A stretch of DNA of 47,619 nt from Balneolales bacterium (lineage in GTDB: Bacteria > Bacteroidota > Rhodothermia > Balneolales > Cyclonatronaceae), in the NCBI GenBank assembly GCA_020832405.1, contig JAFIET010000020.1, forward strand, positions 1 to 47,619, read 5' to 3'. The notes beneath the pieces are model-generated. The model was not told where the DNA came from and ran no database searches. It worked only from the letters and a program-made list of their open reading frames with translations. The position numbers and the translations under genes are program-made. Positions 17,630-26,519 of this stretch are shown here, piece by piece. Position 1 is the stretch's first letter. Every line of letters begins with the position of its first letter.

Positions 17630-19303
17630 TTATCCGCAGATATCACTGTCGATAATCTCGGTATGGGTAAAGCGCTCCCCGGTTACCGTTACGACGCCCT
17701 CTTCTGTTTCTGTATCGTACAGAATCTTCACATCGTAGGAGGTATCCTTCAGTACGCTGTTCATCACAAATGTACCGCCGCGAAGGGCCTGACTTGCCGG
17801 GTTGTAGTCAAATTCAAGGCCGGTTGCGGTCCGCCAGATTGTACCGGAGGGGGCACCTTCGGCACGATACTGTACCGTTGCCCCTGGTATAGAAGTTACG
17901 CGCAGGCGCTCAGAAGGGTTGGTACACTGGAGTACAAGATCAACGGTGGCATCTATTGTGTTTGGTGGTGGAGCAGGCAGATCTACCGTAACATCTCCGT
18001 TTTGGCAAAAATCATGTGACTCGATGGTTGCAGTGCTCTGTGCGGCATTAACGGAAACCTTGTATGAACCGGGAAGAATGCCCTGAACCGTTATGCTGTT
18101 GCGCCCCTGCAAAATACTGCCGGAATAAAACGCACCGTTCTGTGAAGCTTCGAAACTAAGCGAGCCGCTGTTACCGTTGCGGTTTACATTAATTACGCCG
18201 CTGCACGTAAGTCCGTCAAGTCCGGCAAGCAGCATGTACTGAAACGGCAGCTCGCTGTTCATCTGAATGCTTATAAGGGTGTAGCCTTCCGTTTCAGCCG
18301 GAGCTACAGTCACGATTGTGCCAATAAGCTCAGTAAGATCTATAAATTCAAAGCTTTCATCCTCTTCGGCATTCAGAATAGCCAGCTGAAGCACCTGCAG
18401 GTACTCTTCAACAACTTCATTCGGCAGCACAAACTCAATGAGGTACTCATCGCCCGGTGCCTCTTCGTTGTTCAGTACTGCGTTGCCCGGCAATGGTCTT
18501 CCGGCAGTACCTGTACCAATGCGGGCAGCACGGCGGCCTGAAGCATCGGTAATGCTCATTTCAGCTGCAGTAAGCACAAGGCCGTTTCTTGATTCAGCTG
18601 CATCTCTTAACTCATCTGGCAGGGCATTCAGCGCCTGACCTACAGTTGGATCATAGAACTGTGTCGATACGGTAAGGGCACCGGTAAGCACCGCGCCGCT
18701 TGCATCGGTCAGTATTGACCCCTGAGCAATTTTCACTTCCGTTTCGGGTGAAGTCGGATTTACTCCGCTACCTGTAGGGCCGCTTGGGCGGATAACAACA
18801 TCGCCTTCTACTTCACCACTTTCGGAACTGTTGCCGCCGGAACCGGTGCCAATAATCACTCCTGATGGCGGGTTGCTTGTGCGAACCATACGGGCTGTGA
18901 AGTCTGATGTGCCGGTTTCTGTGAGCAGAAAACGGCGGGTGAGTGTCTGATATCCGTTTGCTTCAAAGCGCATCCGTACACGTACCGGGTTGTCTTCGGA
19001 AGGCTCAAGATCGTTGGAGACCCCAAAGTTTACAAAACCGTTGTTCACGCGCACGCTTAGCAGCGGGTCGCTGTACATATCGATTACTGAGCCGCCGGAT
19101 AAGCTTTCAAAGCTTACTGTAGTACGGGCTGTAATGAGATCACCGGTAGCCGCATCAGAAAGCTGTACCACCCCGGTTGTGTTGATGGGCTCAAGCCCGA
19201 TTACCGGCGCGAAGTTATCGATAGCGTCGGTCAGCTTTGCCGTATCGCAGGCCATAGCAGCAAGCGTAAGGAAAAGAATTATAACAGATAGTTTTGTTTT
19301 CAT
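17630..19303 (-). CDS. Large secreted lipoprotein, intact paralogue
   Basis: 557 aa from the start at 19303, which places a lysine-rich signal peptide and lipobox 'TLAAMACDTAKL' at the N-terminus; the longer frame to 19411 is rejected. The protein has an N-terminal beta-rich domain (~20-150), a middle region (~180-330) with 'ASGAVLTGALTVSTQFYDP' that looks like a surface adhesin-type domain, and a C-terminal domain with repeated 'NVNRNGNSG' and 'LPGSYKVSVNA' motifs and a final 'SDICG'. No catalytic motif seen; probably an outer-surface structural or binding protein. The tandem copy at 15443-17219 is broken. Both share ends but differ in the middle. Confidence 0.7.
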   Translation of the reverse strand: MKTKLSVIILFLTLAAMACDTAKLTDAIDNFAPVIGLEPINTTGVVQLSDAATGDLITARTTVSFESLSGGSVIDMYSDPLLSVRVNNGFVNFGVSNDLEPSEDNPVRVRMRFEANGYQTLTRRFLLTETGTSDFTARMVRTSNPPSGVIIGTGSGGNSSESGEVEGDVVIRPSGPTGSGVNPTSPETEVKIAQGSILTDASGAVLTGALTVSTQFYDPTVGQALNALPDELRDAAESRNGLVLTAAEMSITDASGRRAARIGTGTAGRPLPGNAVLNNEEAPGDEYLIEFVLPNEVVEEYLQVLQLAILNAEEDESFEFIDLTELIGTIVTVAPAETEGYTLISIQMNSELPFQYMLLAGLDGLTCSGVINVNRNGNSGSLSFEASQNGAFYSGSILQGRNSITVQGILPGSYKVSVNAAQSTATIESHDFCQNGDVTVDLPAPPPNTIDATVDLVLQCTNPSERLRVTSIPGATVQYRAEGAPSGTIWRTATGLEFDYNPASQALRGGTFVMNSVLKDTSYDVKILYDTETEEGVVTVTGERFTHTEIIDSDICG

Positions 19304-19462
19304 TTTTAAAGCGATATGTAGAATTATTCCCGACTGTCTGCCCCTGTAAAGGCTCATGGTTTCATGCCGGCAGCAGCGGGGCTGTCCTGTTATTTTGTTT
19401 GGTTGAAGCAAATTTGCGAAACACAGCCGGCTCTGAAAGCCGGGTTCGTTCGTAATCGATTA

Positions 19463-20191
19463 TTAACGAATGCGGTAGCTAAGTCCTACCTGCATTACCG
19501 GGTACCAGTTAAAAACATTCAGACCTTCCTGAATACTGATAGCATGATCGACGGTCGGAGCTATCATCCCTTCTCCTTCCATTGTAAGTTTGGGCGCACC
19601 ACTGTACATCAGGCCAAGATTAAACATAAATGTAAGCGGGGAACCTGTACTCACCATATTGCCGAACCCTAAGCCCAGGTAAGGCATTAATTTATTCGGG
19701 TATTCCAGATTCATGGATAAGGAACCCAGGCGTTCCGGAGCAAAAGTTCTTTCGTTATCACGCCCTTTATTCATAGTGTACGATTCAATCGGAATCGCAT
19801 CAGCACTAACATCAAGGTTGTGGTAAATCAGGCCGGCAGTAAGCTTAAATCCGCGGCCGTTTACCGGGAAGTAATCTACCAGTGCTGATAAACTGTTCAG
19901 CCGCATTTTGCCGTCTATATCCATTGACGGGTCATCATCAACCGTTTCTGACACATTCAGGCCAAAGGCAGAAAACCCAAGGCGAAACGTGAAGTCGTTG
20001 CTGATGTTTGTTGCAGCTTCACCACCAATTCCGGTTGTGCCGGCATACACGCCCAGGCCAAAAGAACGGTTATCCATGAATTGAGCATGCACAGGATTTA
20101 CAATCCATAGCATCTGAATCAGACACAGCAGGCCGAATGCTGATATAAAATACCCATCGGCAAAGGATAATTTCCTTTCTGTAAACTTCAT
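19463..20191 (-). CDS. Outer-membrane beta-barrel protein (242 aa)
   Basis: Signal peptide of ~37 residues ending 'NPVHAQ', then alternating hydrophobic/polar strands ('FGLGVYAGTTGIGGEA', 'FTFRLGFSAFGLNV', 'LMPYLGLGFGNM') and a final strand 'VMQVGLSYRIR'. This is typical of an 8- to 10-stranded outer-membrane barrel of the OmpW/OmpA-barrel type. The specific function is unknown. It is 159 nt upstream of the lipoprotein gene on the same strand, so the two could be co-expressed, although the gap leaves room for a promoter. Confidence 0.7.
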   Translation of the reverse strand: MKFTERKLSFADGYFISAFGLLCLIQMLWIVNPVHAQFMDNRSFGLGVYAGTTGIGGEAATNISNDFTFRLGFSAFGLNVSETVDDDPSMDIDGKMRLNSLSALVDYFPVNGRGFKLTAGLIYHNLDVSADAIPIESYTMNKGRDNERTFAPERLGSLSMNLEYPNKLMPYLGLGFGNMVSTGSPLTFMFNLGLMYSGAPKLTMEGEGMIAPTVDHAISIQEGLNVFNWYPVMQVGLSYRIR

Positions 20192-20416
20192 AGGTTAATT
20201 AAGTAAATATTAAAAGTTAAACGAATTATCATTATACACCCTAACGACCATACGAACAAGATTGTAAACATATTTTTTACAATAACTTTCACTCAGCAAA
20301 ACAGCCCTTTAGCGCCTCATTATGAGGTTTTTTTTAAATGATGACGCCTGTAAACATAGCAGGCTGCTCAGATGTATTCAAAACAGACCGTTAGGATAGA
20401 CGCGCTGCATCTTGCC

Positions 20417-20442
20417 GGTTTCAGCTGCTTTTAGCTGAAACC
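20417..20442 (-). terminator. Hairpin after the subtilase gene
   Basis: A perfect 10-bp stem, GGTTTCAGCT (20417-20426) / AGCTGAAACC (20433-20442), with a 6-nt loop lies just after the stop codon of the minus-strand gene. There is no T tract, so it may be an RNA-stabilising hairpin rather than a full terminator. Confidence 0.5.
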
Positions 20443-20444
20443 AC

Positions 20445-23400
20445 TTACTTAAGGAACATCATTTTACGGGTGATGGCCGTCTCTCCTGTTTGCAGCCGGT
20501 AAAGGTAGAGTCCGCTGCTGAGGGCTGACGCATCAAACTGCACCTGATGCATACCGGCCGCCTGCCTGCCCTGTTGCAGCACCGCAACCCGCTGCCCCTG
20601 CACGTTGAAGACTTCAAGACGCACATCTGCCGGCGCCGGCAGCGCATAGCTGATTACCGTTGCCGGATTGAACGGGTTGGGGTAATTCTGCGAAAGCTGT
20701 ACCTCTCCCGGCAGGTCTGAGGGCGTTTCCGTGTCTGACAGCGGCTGCGGATCGATGTGCAGTAAAAAGCGCGCGCCTTCAGCGGTGAGGCCGGCTGCCG
20801 GCACTACTACCTTTTTAAGGGTTTTGTTTTGGCGCGGGTCAGGCGGCAGTGCCGCAGTACGTCCCCCTGCCCCCATATCGAGATAAAAGCTGTAAGCCGG
20901 GTTGTCACGCAGATTGATGCGTGTGCCGGTGTGAAGGTCTTCCAGCACGAAATCATGATTTTCGGGCAGGGTTTCGGTATGCAGCCACTTCATTTCCGCA
21001 TCACCCGAAAGCGGCTGCCAACCGGTAGTACCCGGCTGCCAGGCCTGAATGAACAGCGGCAGTGAAATACTTTCGTCTGTTTCGGAAGGCAGGTTTTTGA
21101 TGGTGAGGGCGTCAGGGGCAGTATCCGCATCCGCATCAGCCTGTGGCAGGGTGTAGAGCACCAGGAACGGGGCGTAGTCGAGCGGCCACAGCATCACCGC
21201 GTCTTTCGGGTTTCTGCTAAAGCTTCCGGTATCGCTGAAGCTAAGCCAGAGGTCGTCGGCTTCACGGCCGTTCACTCTCGCCGCAAGCTGCAGGACCGGA
21301 TCTGACTGCGGCCGCGTTTCTCCGCCTGCCGGTACCCGCGCCGTTTGCGGAATCGTGAGCGATGCTCCGCCCGTTGTGGTACTGTACACAAAGAACGACT
21401 GAAACGCCCCTATTTCACCGCCTGCAAGGCTGCCCGCAAGTCCGTTCCAGGCCCTGTACCCGCCTCCGGCAGCCAAGCCGCCTGACTGATCCGGCTCAGC
21501 GAAGGGGTCAGGGTTAAAATTGTGGTCATAAACATAAATAACGTCACCAATTCCGCTTGAACCGGGCAGTGCCGGCGGGATGAAGCCGTCGTAGCTTATT
21601 GGCTCACTGAAAGGGTTGCCAAGCAGGGTGAAAACCTCCGTACCCTGATTGAGCAGCGGACTTACGTCCACATCGCCCGGATGCTCAAATCCGTTGAGCG
21701 GCAGTACTTTAGGCCAGGTAATTACATCCGGCTGTGAGATGTTGTCCGCTCCGAAAAAATACACCGCAAGCCCCGCACCGGCCGGCATTTCCTCAGCAAG
21801 ATCGGCTACCGGTACAAAAGCACTTCCGTTGTAAAAAAGCACGGTCGGGTCGCCGCTTGGTGCGTCAGAACCGGCGGAGCCCTGTGTCCATACCGGAGCC
21901 AGCAGCTCCGCATAAGTGGCACCGGCCACTGGCGAACCAACAAAGCGCCAGGCTTCATCAGGCCCCTCAAAGGTTCCTGCAAAGCTTTCTTCTACCTGCA
22001 CAGTAACCGGAATTTCATAAACCGGATTCAGAGGATCGTTGGAGTAAATTTGCAGGGTGCGTTCGTAGGTACCGGGGTTAACATCGCCCATGTTCAGGGT
22101 AAGCTGAATCTGCTCCGCCTCGTTTTCGGCTATATTTGCAGAAGTAGCCGTGTAACTAATTGTGAAGCCCGGCTGAGTATCGGTGCACAGGAAAAAACCG
22201 ATTTCATGCATAAAACCGGTTCGCCAGCCGGATTCGTCACGGATCTGCGTAGGCTCAGCAGGCGCACTGATATCACCAATGATGGAGGAAAGCAGCGCAA
22301 AATCGTAAGCGGGCGGATCATGGGTATCAAACCCAGTGACATCAAGCACAACCAGGATATCTGCATCTGCGGTGAGGGGCTCGGGGAACGGGATATGGGA
22401 TCTCGAAAAGCCGTCCGGCAACTCATCCATGGGCACTGAAACAGATTTCAGAACGCTTTTGGAGTTAAAATCCAGCACCTGAAACAGAGCCGTGCCAGCA
22501 GAGCCGGCTTTCCTGCCGATCAGCACATCTATCCCCTTTAACAAGATTGGTTCAGCAATCGGGAAATGCTGGGCAAAGGCTTCGTTGCCGCGAAGATTAC
22601 TCCCGTACAGATTCCCCAGGGGATCATTCGTCCAGATATAATCGAGCACACCGCTGCGGCTGTTCCAGAAAGGCGGGGCTACCGGCATGGCACACTGCTG
22701 CGGTTCGTGCGGCAATCCGGCATGAAGCCCGTGCAGCGGGGTCCCGCTCAGGCCGCTGATGTGATGCGTCAGCCGGTTTCCCGACAGCGAAGCCTCACCT
22801 CCTGCGGGCAGCACACCCTGCCGGTTCGCGCTTTGTTGCAGAGCATGATGCGGGTGAGCTGCCATGCGCAGACTTCCTCCGCCCGGCACATCGGTAAGCT
22901 GTGCCTGAAGCATGCGCTCACCCGTATTTTGAAGGGTCAGGCTGAGGCTGTAGCTGCTGTTGGCTGTAGCCCGGAAACTTGTGTGAGACAAACCCGCTGA
23001 GATAACAGGCGCTCCGAGCATGGCATCATCCGCCTGAATGCGCGAAAAAGTCAGGTTGATATTATTCCGGGTGTCAGTGATTTGTACGCCTGTGTCCTGC
23101 AGCATCTGCAAAACGGTAACAACGGGCGCGTTTGGGTACTTTTGCCGTATCAGCGCCCAGGCACCGGCTACGTGCGGTGCTGCCATAGAAGTTCCGCCTT
23201 TGGCACCATAGGCTGCGTTGTTTACAGCAGATTCGATGATCTGCCCCGGTGCAAACAAGTCCAGAAAGGGGGCTGTGTTTGATGTGCTCCTTACACGATC
23301 CAAAACCGTACCTGCATATTTCCCGGTTTCGGTATTCCCCACAGAGATAATGCTTGAAATACAGGCCGGGATGGACATTGAGTCGGTAAAACCATCATTC

Positions 23401-24425
23401 CCCGAGGCTGCGATAACGGCGATATTCGCCTGTGTAAGCAAATCAGCAATATCTTTAAGTGCCGGTAATGAAGCATCACAAATATTAAAAAACCGGCCCC
23501 CTCCAAGACTCATGTTAGCTGCAACAACATTCAGATTTTCTTCTATTTTTTGGTCCAGGGTCCATTCGAGCCCTTTTATGATGTCGGAAAACCTGGCGTC
23601 TGTTTCATTGTTTTCATTAACGCCAAAAACCTGAATGCCAAGCACCCCTGCATCTTTTGCGACGCCTTTAATGTCACGCCCGGCGTTGGTTCCGCTTCCG
23701 GTAACAATACCGGCTACATGAATACCGTGATCGCAGTTTGCGCAGGCACCGGCAGCTCCTTCCCCGATCACCTCCGGCTGACCCTCCGGGCACAGTGAGG
23801 TGCGCCCTCCGGCGTTGGTTGAGAAGCAGGCCTCTCCGGCAACCCGCCCGCTGAAGTGCGGGTGCTCAGAATCAAAGCCGTCATCAAGTACGGCAACTAC
23901 GGTTCCTGTGCCGGTATAGCCGGAGTTCCAGACTGCCGGTGAACCTATGATGCCGTTGCTCACATCCATCTGCCGGCTTGCGGTAAGATCGGCATAAACG
24001 CCGAGCACCTGCTCATCGGCAAGCAGGGCTTCAAGACCGGCTGCATTGGTTGTTATGGCCACATGCGGAATGTACCGGTAGGTACGGTTGAGCTGAAGTA
24101 CCGCCTGCTGCTGCCGGGCAAGCAGGCCATCGCGTACCACCGCAACTGCTGTGAGTTGCGCCGCACGCTGCGGCCGGCTTTCGATAGCCTCGGCACTGAA
24201 TGAAGCCGCAAAATGCACGATTACAGAAATTTCTCCGGTATCCCGCGCCTGCTGCAACAGGGCGGTGCCCGGTTTGGAACCGGCGTTTTCAGCAAAGCCG
24301 CTCTGTGCAGCGAGCTGAGACGTGCCGGAATGAAAAGGCATGAGAAGTATGGTAAAAAACACCAAAAACAGAACAATGCGGCGAGGGGGCACAGACTGAA
24401 GCATAAAGTTTAACTTTTGAAACAT
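20445..24425 (-). CDS. Secreted subtilisin-like serine protease (S8) with T9SS sorting domain
   Basis: 1326 aa. Signal segment at ~14-40, then a propeptide-like region (~60-150). The S8 domain carries the catalytic triad: Asp181 in 'VVAVLDDGFD', His236 in 'CDHGIHVAGIV' and Ser413 in 'GTSMAAPHVAG', with oxyanion Asn343 in 'AASGNDG'. After it come a beta-rich region with 'GMDVNPGTYERTLQIYSNDP'-type repeat (readable as NPGTYERTLQIYSNDP), and a ~170-residue domain rich in 'NPF/GDVIYVYDHNFNPDPF'. The end is a sorting domain beginning 'LSQNYPNPFNPATVISYALP' and ending 'ITRKMMFLK'. The enzyme should be exported by type IX secretion and digest proteins outside the cell. An alternative start at the eighth codon (24404) is possible. 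Confidence 0.92.
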   Translation of the reverse strand: MFQKLNFMLQSVPPRRIVLFLVFFTILLMPFHSGTSQLAAQSGFAENAGSKPGTALLQQARDTGEISVIVHFAASFSAEAIESRPQRAAQLTAVAVVRDGLLARQQQAVLQLNRTYRYIPHVAITTNAAGLEALLADEQVLGVYADLTASRQMDVSNGIIGSPAVWNSGYTGTGTVVAVLDDGFDSEHPHFSGRVAGEACFSTNAGGRTSLCPEGQPEVIGEGAAGACANCDHGIHVAGIVTGSGTNAGRDIKGVAKDAGVLGIQVFGVNENNETDARFSDIIKGLEWTLDQKIEENLNVVAANMSLGGGRFFNICDASLPALKDIADLLTQANIAVIAASGNDGFTDSMSIPACISSIISVGNTETGKYAGTVLDRVRSTSNTAPFLDLFAPGQIIESAVNNAAYGAKGGTSMAAPHVAGAWALIRQKYPNAPVVTVLQMLQDTGVQITDTRNNINLTFSRIQADDAMLGAPVISAGLSHTSFRATANSSYSLSLTLQNTGERMLQAQLTDVPGGGSLRMAAHPHHALQQSANRQGVLPAGGEASLSGNRLTHHISGLSGTPLHGLHAGLPHEPQQCAMPVAPPFWNSRSGVLDYIWTNDPLGNLYGSNLRGNEAFAQHFPIAEPILLKGIDVLIGRKAGSAGTALFQVLDFNSKSVLKSVSVPMDELPDGFSRSHIPFPEPLTADADILVVLDVTGFDTHDPPAYDFALLSSIIGDISAPAEPTQIRDESGWRTGFMHEIGFFLCTDTQPGFTISYTATSANIAENEAEQIQLTLNMGDVNPGTYERTLQIYSNDPLNPVYEIPVTVQVEESFAGTFEGPDEAWRFVGSPVAGATYAELLAPVWTQGSAGSDAPSGDPTVLFYNGSAFVPVADLAEEMPAGAGLAVYFFGADNISQPDVITWPKVLPLNGFEHPGDVDVSPLLNQGTEVFTLLGNPFSEPISYDGFIPPALPGSSGIGDVIYVYDHNFNPDPFAEPDQSGGLAAGGGYRAWNGLAGSLAGGEIGAFQSFFVYSTTTGGASLTIPQTARVPAGGETRPQSDPVLQLAARVNGREADDLWLSFSDTGSFSRNPKDAVMLWPLDYAPFLVLYTLPQADADADTAPDALTIKNLPSETDESISLPLFIQAWQPGTTGWQPLSGDAEMKWLHTETLPENHDFVLEDLHTGTRINLRDNPAYSFYLDMGAGGRTAALPPDPRQNKTLKKVVVPAAGLTAEGARFLLHIDPQPLSDTETPSDLPGEVQLSQNYPNPFNPATVISYALPAPADVRLEVFNVQGQRVAVLQQGRQAAGMHQVQFDASALSSGLYLYRLQTGETAITRKMMFLK

Positions 24426-24800
24426 TTAAAACGGGTTAGCTGCTACCATGAAGGTGAACCAATTTACAGAAATAGATGGTGTTTTTTTGGGGGAAAGAAA
24501 TGAGCCGGATTGAGATCAGAAAGCGCAAGATTCCGCCGTGCCGCTGCTTCCGTTACTGTAAGTGCAGCAGTAGGTTAGCAGGAACTTTAAGAGGCCTTTT
24601 TTCGGGCTGAAGTGCGTCTTTCCGAAAAAAACGCCGCGGCAAACAGCCGGTGCCCGTTGCGTTACGAGCTTTACGGCCGGGATTCAAAGCCGCCGGTCTT
24701 ATCCCGCTTGTGCATTCCAAACACAGCCGCAGCTTTTCCAAAAGCAAAATCCGGTTATATTCCCTCAACTTTCAGCACTTTCATCCAAAATAAATTTGCC
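24426..24800. other. Divergent intergenic region, subtilase / amidohydrolase
   Basis: This gap separates two genes transcribed away from each other and so should hold both promoters. I see no conserved motif, RNA gene or repeat. The frame that extends the amidohydrolase to 24612 has no protein-like character. Confidence 0.4.
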
Positions 24801-26417
24801 ATGAAGCTTTTTGTTCCGCTGTTTCTTTTTCTGGGGATGCTCACTTCCCTCACTCCGGTCTCCGGGCTTGTTCCGCAGGCCGCTGCGCAGGTTGCACCCG
24901 CTCCTGACCGCAGTGAGGGCGAGGGGCCCTTCACCCGGCTCATCATCCGCGGCGGCACGCTCATCAGCGGAACCGGGGCGCCGCCTACGGGTCCGGTCGA
25001 TATCGTAATTGAAGGCAACCGCATCGCCAACATCGTGAATGTGGGCTACCCCGGGGTGCCGGTTAACGAAAGCCGCAGGCCCGCAGCCGATGAAAACACC
25101 CGCGAAATCGATGCGGAAGGCCTGTACATCCTGCCCGGCTTCGTGGATATGCACGGGCACATGGGCGGCAGCGCGCAGGGCACACCGGCGGAGTACGTCT
25201 TCAAACTGTGGCTGGCGCACGGCATCACAACGGTACGCGATCCCGGCAGCTACAACGGCCTGGAGTGGTCGCTGCATCAGAAAGCGCGCAGTGCGCGCAA
25301 CGAAATCACCGCGCCCCGGCTGCACGTGTACCTGAGCTTCGGGCGGGGCCATCAGGGGCCGATCACTACGCCGGAGCAGGCGCGCGGCTGGGTGCGGCAG
25401 CTGGCACAGCAGGGCGGCGACGGCATCAAGTTTTTCGGACTCAGGCCCGACCTCATGGCCGCGGCCCTGGAAGAGGCCAACCGGCACGGTCTTGGCTCGG
25501 CGGCGCATCACGCACAGCTGAATGTGGCCTGGATGAACGTGCTGGATTCCTCTGCGCTCGGCCTCACAACCATGGAGCACTGGTACGGCCTGCCCGAAGC
25601 CCTTTTTCAGGACCGCACCATACAGCACTACCGCCTCGACTACAACTACATGAACGAGCAGCACCGCTTCGAAGAAGCCGGCCGGCTCTGGGCGCAGGCC
25701 GCGGGTCCCGGCACGCCGCGCTACGAATATGTGATGCAAACCCTGCTCGACCGCGATTTCACCCTGGTGCCGACCTTCAACATCTACGACGCCAACCGCG
25801 ACCTGATGCGTGCCTACACCGCCGAGTGGCACCGCGACTACACCCTGCCTTCGCTCTGGGAGTTCTTCCAGCCCAACCGTATCGCGCACGGCTCCTACTG
25901 GTTCAACTGGGGCATCGAGCAGGAGGTGTTGTGGAAGGATAACTACCGCCGCTGGATGGCTTTCGTAAACGACTACAAAAACCGGGGCGGGCGCGTGGCA
26001 ACCGGCTCTGACTCCGGCTATATTTTCCAGATTTACGGTTTTGGCTTCATCCGGGAGCTGGAGATGCTGCGTGAGGCAGGTTTTCATCCGCTGGAGGTGC
26101 TGCAATCGGCTTCGCTCAAAGGGGCCGAAGCCTTGGGCATGGCCGGCGAAATCGGAACCGTAGAGCCGGGCAAGCTTGCCGACCTCGTGCTGGTGAACGG
26201 CAACCCCCTCGAAGACCTCAAAGTGCTGTACGGCACCGGCGTGCTGCGCATCAGCGCGGATAACCGGCCGGAGCGCCGGGGCGGCGTGCGCTACACCATC
26301 AAAGACGGCATTGTGTACGATGCGCAGGAGCTGCTGCGGGATGTACGGGAGATGGTCCGCCTCGAAAAAGAGCGGCTCGACTATGAAATCTACCTGCCCG
26401 GCACCCTCGAAGAATAG
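24801..26417 (+). CDS. Secreted metal-dependent amidohydrolase
   Basis: 538 aa from ATG at 24801, which gives a signal peptide directly (ends 'AAAQVAPAP'). Amidohydrolase superfamily features in order: an N-terminal beta-sandwich start 'LIIRGGTLISGTGAPP', metal-binding HxH in 'GFVDMHGHMGG', Lys in 'GIKFFGLRPD' (possible bridging carboxylysine), His in 'SAAHHAQ' and 'TTMEHWYG', catalytic Asp in 'VATGSDSGY', and the C-terminal 'GTVEPGKLADLVLVNGNPL' strand. Such enzymes hydrolyse C-N bonds (peptides with blocked ends, imides, cyclic ureas); the substrate here is unknown. It lies next to a secreted protease, consistent with extracytoplasmic peptide breakdown. Confidence 0.88.
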   Translation: MKLFVPLFLFLGMLTSLTPVSGLVPQAAAQVAPAPDRSEGEGPFTRLIIRGGTLISGTGAPPTGPVDIVIEGNRIANIVNVGYPGVPVNESRRPAADENTREIDAEGLYILPGFVDMHGHMGGSAQGTPAEYVFKLWLAHGITTVRDPGSYNGLEWSLHQKARSARNEITAPRLHVYLSFGRGHQGPITTPEQARGWVRQLAQQGGDGIKFFGLRPDLMAAALEEANRHGLGSAAHHAQLNVAWMNVLDSSALGLTTMEHWYGLPEALFQDRTIQHYRLDYNYMNEQHRFEEAGRLWAQAAGPGTPRYEYVMQTLLDRDFTLVPTFNIYDANRDLMRAYTAEWHRDYTLPSLWEFFQPNRIAHGSYWFNWGIEQEVLWKDNYRRWMAFVNDYKNRGGRVATGSDSGYIFQIYGFGFIRELEMLREAGFHPLEVLQSASLKGAEALGMAGEIGTVEPGKLADLVLVNGNPLEDLKVLYGTGVLRISADNRPERRGGVRYTIKDGIVYDAQELLRDVREMVRLEKERLDYEIYLPGTLEE

Positions 26418-26441
26418 CGCTCAACAATCATGTACAGCACG

Positions 26442-26471
26442 GGGTGATGTGCTGCCGTGAAGCCATCACCC
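26442..26471. terminator. Possible terminator hairpin after amidohydrolase gene
   Basis: GGGTGATG (26442-26449) and CATCACCC (26464-26471) form an 8-bp stem. There is no T tract on either side, so termination is only a guess. Confidence 0.35.
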
Positions 26472-26519
26472 TAAAAACAAAACACAACTTTTTTTACTAC
26501 TGAGAAGACGTGTGAGGTA

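Noticed and set aside
24765-26105. 446-codon ORF antisense to the amidohydrolase
   Set aside because: Its composition is that of a mirrored GC-rich gene; the plus strand has all amidohydrolase motifs.
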